A stretch of 64,000 bases of DNA from Pedobacter helvus (lineage in GTDB: Bacteria; Bacteroidota; Bacteroidia; Sphingobacteriales; Sphingobacteriaceae): contig NZ_SRMP01000001.1 in the NCBI RefSeq assembly GCF_005925325.1, positions 620,001-684,000 of the forward strand, given 5' to 3'. How positions within the stretch are numbered: position 1 is the first letter of the stretch; every line of letters starts with the position of its first letter. The notes under the pieces were generated by a model. The model searched no databases. It saw only the letters and a program-made list of their open reading frames with translations, and had not been told where the DNA came from. Shown here in pieces: positions 15,584-24,633 of this stretch. A program made the translations under genes and the position numbers.

Positions 15584-15963
15584 TGTCTGGTAAACTTTTA
15601 CAGCAAGCTCGTAAAGATGCTGCGAAATTTGCTACTGCTGGGGGTTTTGAGGAAGATATCTTACTTAAAACCAAGGATGAAAGCATTGAGCTTGCTGTAA
15701 AAGGACTTACCTCGCATCACACACAACCATTTGATACTGATGGTAATCAAGTTGCTTCAAAGAGCGAACATATTACTATATCAGAATTGGACCTTATTGC
15801 TGGTGAATTTCCTTATACAAGTGGAAATACAGGCAAGATTAAATTAAATGGCTACAAAGTAGTTAAACCAGATAACACTGGCGAATTGAAAAACTACGTC
15901 ATTAACGAAACATTACCTAATAAAACTACAGGCTTAATTGTCTGCATTTTGGGAGACGCATAA
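15583..15963 (+). CDS. Head-tail joining protein, lambda FII position
   Basis: A 126-residue beta-rich protein following the FI-position gene, the place of lambda gpFII (117 residues). Segments such as ESIELAVKGLTSHH, HITISELDLIAGEF, GKIKLNGYKVVKP and TTGLIVCILGDA suggest a small beta barrel. gpFII provides the surface on the head to which the tail attaches. The assignment rests on position, size and secondary-structure pattern. It shares its last base with the next gene. Confidence 0.55.
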   Translation: MSGKLLQQARKDAAKFATAGGFEEDILLKTKDESIELAVKGLTSHHTQPFDTDGNQVASKSEHITISELDLIAGEFPYTSGNTGKIKLNGYKVVKPDNTGELKNYVINETLPNKTTGLIVCILGDA

Positions 15964-16565
15964 TGGGTGCTTTAATTACAACTCCAATAGGTCAACAAGG
16001 CTTTGAAAAAGTAAAAGACCGTATTGCATTAATCCTCCTTACAGAACTTTCTAAACAGAAAGAGCTGCAACAATTTGACGAAGACATAGAGGTGTTTAAT
16101 GAGCGTATTACGCCAATGGACACATCAGAAAACCTCTATTTCAATATACTGCTCGATAGTGCAAACTACGGCAACAGAAACCAAACCGACCAGGAAGGCA
16201 ACACGGTTTACTTTATTGACATATATACATGTGGTAAAGCTGGAGAACAAACTGGAACATCTGACAGTACACGATTAAGAGATAAGTTTTTAGGTATGTG
16301 CCGATACATTTTGAGCGATACCAGATACAAAACATTGGATTTTGATTATGGCTTTATTGCCGGAACGCAGGTCGACAGATTTTCAACGCTAGATCCGTCA
16401 CAAAAAGAAGATAGCAGTTTTACCGCTTTTGCAAGGTTGCAATTTTCGGTGAGAATTCTAGAAAACCAAACCCTTTGGGATGGCATAGAGATTTTAGGCA
16501 ACGAAACCAATGTGAAGTTGGCAGAGACCGAAAAAGGTTATAAATACGTATACGAAGAAGCTTAA
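15963..16565 (+). CDS. Tail completion/terminator-type protein
   Basis: A 200-residue protein between the head-joining gene and the tail sheath. The pattern (N-terminal helix with FEKVKDRIALILLTEL, then YFNILLDSANYG, NTVYFIDIYTCG and a long beta segment ARLQFSVRIL) fits tail-terminator proteins such as lambda gpU and Mu gp37, which cap the tail tube. It is the hinge between the lambda-like head genes and the Mu-like tail genes. Family assignment is by pattern only. Confidence 0.5.
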   Translation: MGALITTPIGQQGFEKVKDRIALILLTELSKQKELQQFDEDIEVFNERITPMDTSENLYFNILLDSANYGNRNQTDQEGNTVYFIDIYTCGKAGEQTGTSDSTRLRDKFLGMCRYILSDTRYKTLDFDYGFIAGTQVDRFSTLDPSQKEDSSFTAFARLQFSVRILENQTLWDGIEILGNETNVKLAETEKGYKYVYEEA

Positions 16566-16577
16566 TTCATTAACAAT

Positions 16578-18095
16578 ATGAGCATATCAACCGCCATTGG
16601 CACCGAACGCAGAAGCAGGGTTTCGGGTTACAAAATTAAAAAGGGGAACTTTGATAACAACACCCCTAACCTACCACAACAAGTGGTTATTTTGGCAGAG
16701 GCAAACTCAGCTAACCAAGCGAGTGTCACTACTGATAAGCGTGAAATCACATCTGCTGATGAAGCAGGTCGTATTTATGGTTACGGTTCACCAATCCATC
16801 AGATTATGCGTATTTTGCGACCTCAATCTGGTGATGGTATTGGTGGCATTCCTACCATTGTAATGCCACAAAAAGAAGAACCAGGCGCTACCGCTACGCA
16901 AATTGTTTGGACTGTAACTGGTACTGCTACAAAAAGCGTAACGCACAATTTAATAATTGCTGGCCGTGGTTCTTTAGATTTCAAAAATTATGCCGTCAAT
17001 ATCGTAACTGGTGATACTGCAACAATTATCGCTGGTAAGATAAAAGATGCTATCAATGCGGTTTTAGGTTGTCCTTTTAGTGCTGCCAATGCTTTAGGTG
17101 TAATGACAGCAACCTCAAAATGGAAAGGTGCAACAGCTGCTAACCTAAACTTACAAATCTCAAATAATGGCGATGCTGCAGGTATAACTTATGCTTTGAC
17201 TACAACAACCCCAGGAACTGGAGTTGCTGATATCAGCGATGCTTTAGCTCAATTTGAAGATAATTGGTATACTTCTATCATCAATAGTTACGGCGAAACC
17301 AAATTAGCCGACCTAGAAGCTTTTAATGGTTTTCCGGATGATGAAGCGCCTACTGGTCGTTACGAGGGTAGAATTTTTAAACCTTTCATGGCATTCTTCG
17401 GTAGCACATTGGCATCTAAAGATGATCTTACTGCAATTACCAATAATGCTGCACGTGTAAACCAATGTACAAATGTACTTTGTCCTGCACCTAGTAGCGA
17501 AGGTATGCCTTACGAAGCGGCAGCTAATATGGTGCGTTTATTCGCTAGGATTATGCAGGATAATCCAGAGCTAGATGTAAATGGTAAATCTTATCCGGAC
17601 ATGCCAGTACCAACTACGGGTGTAATTGGCGATATGTCTGATTACAACAATAGAGATTTGCTAATTAAAAATGGATGTTCTACGGTGATTTTGGCGCAAG
17701 GTGTTTATCAGGTCCAAGACTTAGTTACTACCTACCATCCAGAGGGAGAAGATCCTTTACAATACAATTATTGCCGTAATCTAAATTTAGATTGGAACGT
17801 TAAAGATGGTTATGCCATTTTAGAAACGCAAAATGTTAAGGATCATGTTCTAGTACGTGACGGTCAAGTTACTGATGTGCCTAAAGCGATCAAACCTAAA
17901 GAATGGAAAGCAATTTTATTTGCTTACCTAGACGATCTTGCTGAAAAAGCGTTAATCAATGATCCTGATTTTAGTAAGGCATCATTAAAAGTAGAAATTT
18001 CTACAACAAATCCTAACCGTTTCGAAACGTTTTTCCGCTACCGTCGTACAGGTATTGCTCGTATCGAAAGTACTGATGTAGAAGCAGGATTTTAA
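16578..18095 (+). CDS. Contractile tail sheath protein, Mu gpL-like
   Basis: A 505-residue protein. The N terminus (VSGYKIKKGNFD, LPQQVVILAEANSANQ), the middle domain containing DTATIIAGKIKDAINAVLG and VADISDALAQFEDNWYTSIIN, and the C-terminal NLDWNVKDGYAILETQNVKDHV with EISTTNPNRFETFFRYRRTG match the layout of Mu-type sheath subunits. The sheath contracts to drive the tube through the host envelope, so the phage has a myovirus tail. It follows the tail-completion gene by 12 bp. Confidence 0.9.
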   Translation: MSISTAIGTERRSRVSGYKIKKGNFDNNTPNLPQQVVILAEANSANQASVTTDKREITSADEAGRIYGYGSPIHQIMRILRPQSGDGIGGIPTIVMPQKEEPGATATQIVWTVTGTATKSVTHNLIIAGRGSLDFKNYAVNIVTGDTATIIAGKIKDAINAVLGCPFSAANALGVMTATSKWKGATAANLNLQISNNGDAAGITYALTTTTPGTGVADISDALAQFEDNWYTSIINSYGETKLADLEAFNGFPDDEAPTGRYEGRIFKPFMAFFGSTLASKDDLTAITNNAARVNQCTNVLCPAPSSEGMPYEAAANMVRLFARIMQDNPELDVNGKSYPDMPVPTTGVIGDMSDYNNRDLLIKNGCSTVILAQGVYQVQDLVTTYHPEGEDPLQYNYCRNLNLDWNVKDGYAILETQNVKDHVLVRDGQVTDVPKAIKPKEWKAILFAYLDDLAEKALINDPDFSKASLKVEISTTNPNRFETFFRYRRTGIARIESTDVEAGF

Positions 18096-18127
18096 TTTAC
18101 AGATTTTACAACCATTAAAAATAAGAT

Positions 18128-18535
18128 ATGGGATTTATAGGCGGTGATGTTACAGAGGTAGTTTGTAAGCATCCAGAATTAGGAGATTTTAGATTTTCAC
18201 CAAAGGCCAATGAAGCGTTTACGTTAGATCCTGGAGGTTTCCGGTCTAACGATGACAATAGCGGTATCACAGGTGATGGAAAAGTGATTGACCAAATTAA
18301 CCGTGTTCGCTGGAGTTTAGAAGGGCCAGTAGCCGTTGATTTAATGAGCACCAACGAAATTGATGCATTACCGGAACTGGCAGCTCATCCCCTACCTGGT
18401 GTTTGGACCATGACACACATTAGTGGCCGGATCTCTAAAGGAACGGGAAAACCAGTAGGCGATTTAAACATCGATACCAATGCTGCAACCATGACTTTAA
18501 AAGTTAGCGGTGGTGGTAAACTGGAAAAGATCTAA
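18128..18535 (+). CDS. Tail tube protein
   Basis: A 135-residue beta-rich protein directly after the sheath, the standard place of the tube subunit. Segments GDFRFSPKANEAFTLDPGG, VRWSLEGPVAVDLMS and GDLNIDTNAATMTLKVSGG give the alternating strand pattern of small tube proteins. It would stack in hexameric rings inside the sheath. A strong terminator follows it, as is usual after highly expressed structural genes. Confidence 0.7.
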   Translation: MGFIGGDVTEVVCKHPELGDFRFSPKANEAFTLDPGGFRSNDDNSGITGDGKVIDQINRVRWSLEGPVAVDLMSTNEIDALPELAAHPLPGVWTMTHISGRISKGTGKPVGDLNIDTNAATMTLKVSGGGKLEKI

Positions 18536-18550
18536 CTTAAATTTTAACCT

Positions 18551-18580
18551 AAAAGCCATCTATAAAAGGTGGCTTTTTTT
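18551..18580 (+). terminator. Intrinsic terminator after the tail tube gene
   Basis: AAAAGCCATC pairs with GGTGGCTTTTTTT around TATAAAA. Stem plus a T-run of seven. It probably reduces read-through from sheath and tube into the less abundant chaperone and tape-measure genes. Confidence 0.75.
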
Positions 18581-18594
18581 AAATCAAATAAATC

Positions 18595-19002
18595 ATGTAT
18601 AAAGTATCAGAAGAAGTAGCAGTAAAAGAAGTATTGGAATTTGTAGTCAAATACAATCGCAAAGCAAATGATGTAGATAAAGTATTAGATCTATATCCTG
18701 ATGTTGTAGAAGCTGTAAAATTAGGTAATCTAAACCTATCATCAGAAAATCCAGTCCTAAAGTTGCAGGATCCTATTAAAAACTCAGACGGTGATATAGC
18801 TGTTGAGGAAGTATCATTTAAAACAAGAATGAAGCCTAGCGATCATAGGCGTGTATCTAAAGGAATTGATGTATCCAAAGATCAATTATTATTTGGACAC
18901 AGATGTGTTGCTTTTATTATAGATCAAGAAGTTGCAATGCTTGATAAAATTGAAAGAGAAGATTATAAGGTGATTGATCAACTATCAACGCTTTTTATCT
19001 AG
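18595..19002 (+). CDS. Tail assembly chaperone, short form (G/gp41-like)
   Basis: A 135-residue protein between tube and tape measure, the place of tail assembly chaperones. It has a helical N-terminal part (EVAVKEVLEFVVKYN) and a segment VSFKTRMKPSDHRRVSKG typical of this protein class in contractile-tailed phages. It ends in LSTLFI followed by TAG. The DNA just before the stop holds a run of five T, and an open -1 frame continues to the tape-measure start, so a longer form is expected. Confidence 0.72.
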   Translation: MYKVSEEVAVKEVLEFVVKYNRKANDVDKVLDLYPDVVEAVKLGNLNLSSENPVLKLQDPIKNSDGDIAVEEVSFKTRMKPSDHRRVSKGIDVSKDQLLFGHRCVAFIIDQEVAMLDKIEREDYKVIDQLSTLFI

Positions 19003-19181
19003 GCTGGTCAGCTGATATCGAAGGCGTACTTGTTACGCTAAGCAGAAATTATGATTGGGCCAGCCCACAGATCCTAGAAGATCTTTATTGTGATGATTTA
19101 GATACACTGGGTATAATATACTGGTATAATGATGTATGCCAGCAACATAGAGAAATGGAAGCTAAATACGGTAAAAAGTAA
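18595..19181 (+). CDS. Tail assembly chaperone, -1 frameshift extended form (predicted)
   Basis: Slippage by one base at TTTTT (18992-18996) moves ribosomes from the short frame into a frame reading YLGWSADIEGVLVTL onward and ending in TAA at 19179-19181, overlapping the tape-measure ATG. It adds about 62 residues, including a W/Y-rich helical segment. The -1 frame is open only from a TGA about 20 bases before the T-run, so the shift must fall in that narrow window. Mu, P2 and lambda make an equivalent G-GT or E-E' pair in this place. Confidence 0.72.
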
Positions 19182-21088
19182 TGGCAGCAACGGTAAAGGT
19201 ACCAACTATATTTTCGGCTGTAGATAAAGTCAGCACTATTGTCAAGCGAATGAGCCGTAATGTACGCTCGTTCGCCAGCACGGTTAGTTCTGGTATAGCA
19301 AAAAGTAATCGCTGGTTTAAAAAACTAACTCCATCGATCAGCGAGGCTGGAAATGAACTTCTATCTTATGCAAAGTCGGCGGCAATAGCCGGTGGTATAA
19401 TAGCCGGAATTTCATTCTCGGCAAATGCCGTCACAGATTATGAGCAAAATGTTGCGTCTTTTCGAACGATCGTTTCGGATTTAAGCTCGAAAGATTTCTC
19501 TGTATATAAAAAAGAAGTTGGAGATGTAGCTACTGCAACAAAAGCTAGTACAATTGAAGTAGTTCAATCGTTCGAAAAAATCGCAGGATTAAATGCAAAA
19601 TTTGCTGAAACTTCTACTGGTATCGGTCAGGTATCCAAGGCTGCAATTACACTGGCAAAAGCTTCTGGTGATGAATTAGGAACGAGCGCTGAAAACTTGG
19701 TTGGTATCATGAACCAGTTTAGTTTAGGTGCAGACCAGGCAAATAGAACCATCAATGTTTTAGCTGCTGGTCAAGCAGTCGGTGCAGCTTCTATTTCACA
19801 AACCTCCGAAGCGTTTAAAAACTTTGGTTCTGTTGCGAGCGGAGCTAATATGAGCTTAGAGCAATCTGTAGGTTTAATCCAAACCCTCGGTAAGTTCTCG
19901 ATTTTTGGAGCCGAAGCAGGCACGAAATTACGTGGTGTAACTTTGAAACTTCAACAAGCTGGAGCTGGTTATGCTAGTGGTCAGTTTCAAATCAACGACG
20001 CTTTAGCGCAAGTAAGTAAAAAATACAACAAGCTAACAAGTCAGCGAGCAAAAGACGCCTTCATGTTAAAATTGTTTGGCGCTGAAAATATCTCAGTTGG
20101 TAAAACTCTTTTGAGTAACATAGCTTTGTTCAAAGAATATACTGATGGTGTATCTGGAACTACAGAAGCTCAGAAAGCAGCTGCCATCAACAGTGATACT
20201 GTCAACAAAAAGTTAGAGGAAATGAAAAATAAGTGGGTGAACATCATCACAACCTCTGACCAGGCTGAAAGCAGTCTGACAAATGCTAAAACTGCAATGG
20301 GATATGTTACCGACAACATGGAAGCCATCATTTCTATAGGCTCTAAAATATTATTATTTTTTGCCGCATGGAAAGCGATAATCATTGCTAATTCAATAGC
20401 AATGGGCGCTTACAATATAGCTTTAGGTATAAACGGTGCTGTTACTGGTATTGTTTCTATTGCTGTAGGCAAAAGTAATATAGCTTTGAAAGCTTACCAA
20501 ATCACAACTAAAGCAGTTACAGCTGCTCAATGGCTATGGAATGTAGCCATGACAGCAAACCCAATTGGATTAATAATAGTAGGTATAGCTGCATTAATTG
20601 CGATTGTAGTAGTAGTTATCCAAAAGTGGGATGAATGGGGCGCAGCTTTCTCGCTTGTTATGGGGCCTCTTGGCATCGTAATAAGTCTAATTCAATCTTT
20701 TAGACGTAATTGGGACATGATCACTAAAGCGTTCAAAGAAGGTGGAATTTTAGAGGGTTTAAAAGCAATAGGCAAAGTAATTCTTGATGCATTGTTACAA
20801 CCATTCGAGCAGTTACTCGGCATTATTGCAAAAGTAACGGGCTTTAAATGGGCTGAAAACGCCGCTGCAGGTTTAAATAAATTTCGTGCCGAGATGGGTG
20901 TGAGCATGGAAGCTAAACCAGCTTTAGGTACACCCCAACAAAAAGCGGAAGAACTTAAATCTCAAAACCCACAAACGAATACTTTAGACGTGAATTTCAA
21001 CGATCCTGACAATAGGGTAAAATCAACAAGTATGAAAGGTCCACTAGCAATTCCAGTAAAGGTTACTAGTACCAATGGTAAAAGATAA
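19181..21088 (+). CDS. Tail tape measure protein, TP901 family
   Basis: A 635-residue protein. Residues about 85-280 match the TP901 core: NVASFRTIVSDLSSKDFSVY, KASTIEVVQSFEKIAGLNA, TLAKASGDELGTSAENLVGI, LSVLAAGQ-like and FGSVASGANMSLEQSVGLI. The middle to C-terminal part has hydrophobic segments (ISIGSKILLFFAAWKAIIIA and GLIIVGIAALIAIVVVVIQ) expected to enter the host membrane during injection. Tape length sets tail length; 635 residues would give a tail of roughly 95 nm by the usual 0.15 nm per residue (inference). ATG overlaps the stop of the frameshifted chaperone. Confidence 0.9.
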   Translation: MAATVKVPTIFSAVDKVSTIVKRMSRNVRSFASTVSSGIAKSNRWFKKLTPSISEAGNELLSYAKSAAIAGGIIAGISFSANAVTDYEQNVASFRTIVSDLSSKDFSVYKKEVGDVATATKASTIEVVQSFEKIAGLNAKFAETSTGIGQVSKAAITLAKASGDELGTSAENLVGIMNQFSLGADQANRTINVLAAGQAVGAASISQTSEAFKNFGSVASGANMSLEQSVGLIQTLGKFSIFGAEAGTKLRGVTLKLQQAGAGYASGQFQINDALAQVSKKYNKLTSQRAKDAFMLKLFGAENISVGKTLLSNIALFKEYTDGVSGTTEAQKAAAINSDTVNKKLEEMKNKWVNIITTSDQAESSLTNAKTAMGYVTDNMEAIISIGSKILLFFAAWKAIIIANSIAMGAYNIALGINGAVTGIVSIAVGKSNIALKAYQITTKAVTAAQWLWNVAMTANPIGLIIVGIAALIAIVVVVIQKWDEWGAAFSLVMGPLGIVISLIQSFRRNWDMITKAFKEGGILEGLKAIGKVILDALLQPFEQLLGIIAKVTGFKWAENAAAGLNKFRAEMGVSMEAKPALGTPQQKAEELKSQNPQTNTLDVNFNDPDNRVKSTSMKGPLAIPVKVTSTNGKR

Positions 21089-21123
21089 TTTCATTTTATG
21101 AAATATATGAAATAATAATATTT
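21088..21123 (+). promoter_or_regulatory. Phage box D (gp46-47-48 block)
   Basis: ATTTCATTTTATGAAAT, ATAT, GAAAT, then a TATTTT block at about 21118-21123. The first base is the last base of the tape-measure stop codon. The next ATG is only 6 bp after the box, so a transcript would have almost no leader. Confidence 0.72.
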
Positions 21124-21129
21124 TCTCGT

Positions 21130-21609
21130 ATGTTTGAAACAAACGACATCCTGTTATATGAAAATGGGAATGGTGGTGAAATAGGTATTGAAGGCAACGA
21201 TATCGCCTTAAATGATCAGCTCTTGCAGCAACCTTATTTATGCCTTTTCGGTGGTAATGTGGAGGCAGTTACCAATGGTAATGAACCGCAAGGTTCTTTG
21301 CGTGAGGATTGGTGGGGAAATGCTTTATTTTTTGCTCAAGAAACTGGCAGGCAATTCAATTCCGTAACAGAAAAAGCATTAAAGGAAACCGCCTTTAACA
21401 GTGCTGGCAGAATTAAAATAATGAGAGCCGCAGAATTAGACTTAGAGCCTTTAAAGGTGTGGGCTGATATTGTGGTTGATGTTGTCATTTCTAAAGTTAA
21501 TGAAGTAATTATTTCTATTAGGTTGAAACAACCTAACAAACAAGAAAACACTGTCAACATCGTGTGGGATGGTGCAAAACAGCAGGTAGTAAAACAAATA
21601 ATAATTTAG
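21130..21609 (+). CDS. Baseplate protein, Mu gp46 family
   Basis: A 159-residue protein with the family landmarks: an N-terminal strand DILLYENGNGGE, then LCLFGGNVEAVTN and GSLREDWWGNALF, the W-W-G-N pattern typical of gp46. The C-terminal half is alternating strand (DIVVDVVISKVNEVIISIRL). gp46-like proteins form part of the inner baseplate next to the wedge. It follows box D directly and abuts the J-like gene without a gap. Confidence 0.82.
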   Translation: MFETNDILLYENGNGGEIGIEGNDIALNDQLLQQPYLCLFGGNVEAVTNGNEPQGSLREDWWGNALFFAQETGRQFNSVTEKALKETAFNSAGRIKIMRAAELDLEPLKVWADIVVDVVISKVNEVIISIRLKQPNKQENTVNIVWDGAKQQVVKQIII

Positions 21610-22785
21610 ATGAAGCCAATACCATCTACAGTAGAATTGCAGAACCGTTTAAGTGCAGATATAACGGCTCAACTAGAGATTAGTGATGTCGGTATGAAGC
21701 GGGTAATCGATACAATATCGGCGGTATTGGCTGGTGAACTTAAATTGGCTTACTTATACCTACAGGACATACAGAACAATGTCTTTCCAGATACTGCAGA
21801 TTTAGCGATAGATGGTGGAGAATTGAACAGGATTGGTCAAATACAGTTGAACCGACAGCCAAGGCCCGCAACTAGCGGAATTTACAAAGTTTCGGTTGAC
21901 GGTGAAGCAGCTTCTGTTTTAAAAGCTGGTCTTACATTCAAAAGTAATAGTGAGAGTAAAAGTCCTGGTAACCTCTACATCTTAGAACAGGATTATATTT
22001 TAACTGGCACTGATGATGAAATCATTTTAAGAAGTTTAGATGCTGGTCCGGATTTTATTTTGGAAGAAGAAGATACCTTAACAGCAACAGAGCCTTTGAT
22101 CGGCGTAGACCAGATTGCAACCATTTTAGAAGTTACAACACAGCCCACTGCAGCCGAAAGTATAGAATTATACCGTAAAAACGTAATTGATGCTATTAGA
22201 TTAGAAGCTCAAGGTGGTGCAAGAACAGATTACCGCTTATGGTCCGCTGATGCTCAGGGGGTAGAAAGAGTATTTCCTTACGTAAAAATTGGTGAAGCAG
22301 GTACAGTTCAAGTGTTTTTAGAAGCAACGGTAACAGATAGTATTGATGGTAATGGTACTCCTTCTGCTGCATTAATAAATGAAGTGATTGAGGTTATTAC
22401 ACAAGATCCTGATATCACTCTGCCAACAAATCAGCGTGGCAGATTGCCTATAGGTGTTGTTCTGGAAGTGCTGCCAGTGGTAACGAAACCTGTTGACATT
22501 GAAATTATTGGACTACAGAACGATACACCATCCGTCCGCTCATCGATCAGTTCCAATATGAAAGATTTCCTGTTTACAGTAAGGCCATACATAGCTGGAA
22601 CTGATTTGTCGAGAGATAAGAATGATGTATTAACAGCTGTAAAAGCTCAGGCTATTGTTAGCGACACGGTTGGCAATGCTAATACCTTTACGGATTTTAA
22701 GATTTATGTCGACGGTGTAGAACAAAATACCTACTCATTTTCAGGTGGCATCATACCATATTTACGTAATGTAACCTATCTATAA
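21610..22785 (+). CDS. Baseplate wedge protein J-like, Mu gp47 family
   Basis: A 391-residue protein starting on the base after the gp46-like stop. Family landmarks include the helical N terminus with LAYLYLQDIQNNVFPDTAD, GIYKVSVDGEAAS, then AIRLEAQGGARTDYRLWSADAQGVERVF (conserved G-G-x-D-Y segment), and LPTNQRGRLPIGV. J-like proteins connect the baseplate hub to tail fibres. The order gp46-gp47-gp48 is the same as in Mu. Confidence 0.9.
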   Translation: MKPIPSTVELQNRLSADITAQLEISDVGMKRVIDTISAVLAGELKLAYLYLQDIQNNVFPDTADLAIDGGELNRIGQIQLNRQPRPATSGIYKVSVDGEAASVLKAGLTFKSNSESKSPGNLYILEQDYILTGTDDEIILRSLDAGPDFILEEEDTLTATEPLIGVDQIATILEVTTQPTAAESIELYRKNVIDAIRLEAQGGARTDYRLWSADAQGVERVFPYVKIGEAGTVQVFLEATVTDSIDGNGTPSAALINEVIEVITQDPDITLPTNQRGRLPIGVVLEVLPVVTKPVDIEIIGLQNDTPSVRSSISSNMKDFLFTVRPYIAGTDLSRDKNDVLTAVKAQAIVSDTVGNANTFTDFKIYVDGVEQNTYSFSGGIIPYLRNVTYL

Positions 22786-23573
22786 TGTACCAAGTTAACA
22801 ACAATAGCACAATGCATGGCTTTAAAACCCCTCATGGTTTTAGAACACCGCACCGTTTTCCTGTAAAATCTGGTACAAAAGAAGAATTGATGGCGCTTGC
22901 TAATCAGCTCTACCCTACTGGCCGTGCTTGGAATTTATCGGAACGAAGCTTATTTAATAAGCTTCATGCTGCTATCAATAAAAGCATCTTGAGGTTAACA
23001 TCTCAAGCCTACTCTTTAATTGATGGATCATTCCCAGACAATAGCAATTTCACAGAAGACGATGCTATTATTTGGGAATATAGATTAGGGCTAGTAGCTG
23101 GCTCTTTAACTTTGGAGCAAAGAAAGGCAAACATCTATAGAAAGATGGCATTTCCTCAAAATATCAAAGCACGTCAAAGCTTAGGATATATCGAAAGTCA
23201 ACTAAACTTGGCTGGTTTTAACGTTCACCTGTATGAAAATATATTTTATGATGATCTTGGAAATCTATTTAGAAAACTTCCATCTGAAATATTGCAACTG
23301 CAGTCTTCAACCATACAACACGGGGGCGGTACTCAACACGGGGGCGGTACTCAACACGGGGGTGGTAATACCGAAGTGATTGCCAATGAAGCTACGTCTG
23401 AAAATTATAATATTGGCGGGGTTGACAAGTTGTACGCTACTTTTTTTATAGCAGGCGATACGATTGATCAGATTGCCACCGTGGAAAAGTCACGTGAAAG
23501 AGAATTTAGAGAATTGATTTTGAAATTGAAACCAGCCCATATGGTTGGATTTCTTTTTGTTAACTATATTTAA
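22785..23573 (+). CDS. Baseplate/tail protein, Mu gp48 (DUF2313) family
   Basis: A 262-residue protein overlapping the J-like gene by one base. The segment LMALANQLYPTGRAWNLSE (about 35-53) is the diagnostic start of this family, followed by LRLTSQAYSLIDGSFPDNSN and WEYRLGLV. The C terminus ends in LILKLKPAHMVGFLF, also typical. Within it, residues about 178-195 hold three QHGGG[TN] units encoded by an 18-bp tandem repeat. The N-terminal 25 residues are also repetitive (HGFKTPHGFRTPH). It likely links the wedge to fibres. Confidence 0.82.
   Translation: MYQVNNNSTMHGFKTPHGFRTPHRFPVKSGTKEELMALANQLYPTGRAWNLSERSLFNKLHAAINKSILRLTSQAYSLIDGSFPDNSNFTEDDAIIWEYRLGLVAGSLTLEQRKANIYRKMAFPQNIKARQSLGYIESQLNLAGFNVHLYENIFYDDLGNLFRKLPSEILQLQSSTIQHGGGTQHGGGTQHGGGNTEVIANEATSENYNIGGVDKLYATFFIAGDTIDQIATVEKSREREFRELILKLKPAHMVGFLFVNYI
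23316..23369 (+). repeat. Three tandem 18-bp units in the gp48-like gene
   Basis: Units at 23316-23333, 23334-23351 and 23352-23369. The first two are identical (CAACACGGGGGCGGTACT), the third differs at the third C-to-T position and the last codon. In-frame and Gly/His coding. Copy-number change would lengthen a flexible loop without breaking the frame. Confidence 0.95.
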
Positions 23574-23574
23574 G

Positions 23575-24633
23575 ATGGCTACCAATAAAAAGAATGCCCC
23601 AAACATTGACCTTTCGGATAATGAAAACTATCCAGATGGCAGGATCCAAGACAATACAGGTTCTGGAAATGGAACACCTGTAAATAGATTGCTCTATAGC
23701 GACATACATGAGTTTTTTGCTAAGTTAATGCGACTGGGTAATATCCCTTATAATGGACTTCCTGACAATGAAGCAAACACACATCAATTGGTTACTGCTG
23801 CAATAGCACTAGCTGGCAAAAATGATTTTATTTATTCATTGAGTGATATTGGTGGTGTAATAAATATTGCGACGGACCTATCTATAATTAAGGACGGTGA
23901 AATGCTTATGGCCAGAGCTGGTTTTAACTTTGCATCTCAAACAAATATCAAGGGAACCACCGCCACGTTGTATGGGACAATCATTCCTAGCAGTTTTAAA
24001 AATAACGATTATATCCTACTTATAAAGAGCGGTTCATCTGCTTTTATAATTCAACGGTTGGCAGATGCAAATAATATTGATACGCTTGTATCTGAATTTA
24101 ATTTCTTAAAGGGAGCGAATAGTGCCGAAGAATTTGCTGGAACGGCAACCAACAAGGCAACAACACCATATACAAATCAATTAGCTTTTGCAAGAAGAGT
24201 GATTGGGCTGGACAGTGGATTATTTTTAGCCAGCTCAGTTAGAAATGGCTTAATGTCGAAAGAAGATAAAGCAATCCTTGACGGTTTAAGCGATCCTGTT
24301 AAAAATAGAGGTTGGTTTAGTGGTTTAGATCCTGGTTCTGCAAGTCAAATAGGCTCGCAGTTACCTCGATCTGGAGATATTGTAAGCGCCACAGTTTTAT
24401 CACAAGTTGATACTATTGTTTCAAATGTCAGGGTGGTATTCGCTAATCCCATGGCGTCTGCAAATTATTATTGTCGGTTTTTTTTAGAATCGGAAGGAAG
24501 TCTACAGGCAGATAACAATATGCTTTCTCCAATTTTTAAAAAAGAAACAAATACACAGTTTTTATTTTCACTGGAAGAAAGAGTGGCAACCACAGCTAGC
24601 ATTAAAGTTCATATAGAGGTAGTACAAATATGA
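23575..24633 (+). CDS. Tail fibre-like protein 1 with shared N-terminal attachment module
   Basis: A 352-residue protein. I place the start at ATG 23575, two bases after the preceding stop, because the residues before it in the same frame overlap the gp48 gene and look random. Residues 10-75 (YPDGRIQDNT, NGTPVNRLLYSDIHEFFAKL, PDNEANTHQLVTAA) form a module found again at the start of the next protein. The middle is beta-rich and the C-terminal region (GDIVSATVLSQVDTIVSN onward) is strand-rich. Probably a fibre or fibre adaptor on the baseplate. Exact role unknown. Confidence 0.65.
   Translation: MATNKKNAPNIDLSDNENYPDGRIQDNTGSGNGTPVNRLLYSDIHEFFAKLMRLGNIPYNGLPDNEANTHQLVTAAIALAGKNDFIYSLSDIGGVINIATDLSIIKDGEMLMARAGFNFASQTNIKGTTATLYGTIIPSSFKNNDYILLIKSGSSAFIIQRLADANNIDTLVSEFNFLKGANSAEEFAGTATNKATTPYTNQLAFARRVIGLDSGLFLASSVRNGLMSKEDKAILDGLSDPVKNRGWFSGLDPGSASQIGSQLPRSGDIVSATVLSQVDTIVSNVRVVFANPMASANYYCRFFLESEGSLQADNNMLSPIFKKETNTQFLFSLEERVATTASIKVHIEVVQI

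Noticed and set aside
23316..23369. Possible CRISPR-like array
   Set aside because: The three units are adjacent without spacers and lie in frame in a protein gene.
23545..23574. Earlier start for fibre-like protein 1
   Set aside because: It overlaps the gp48-like gene and adds residues unlike the paralogue; ATG 23575 follows the previous stop by one base.
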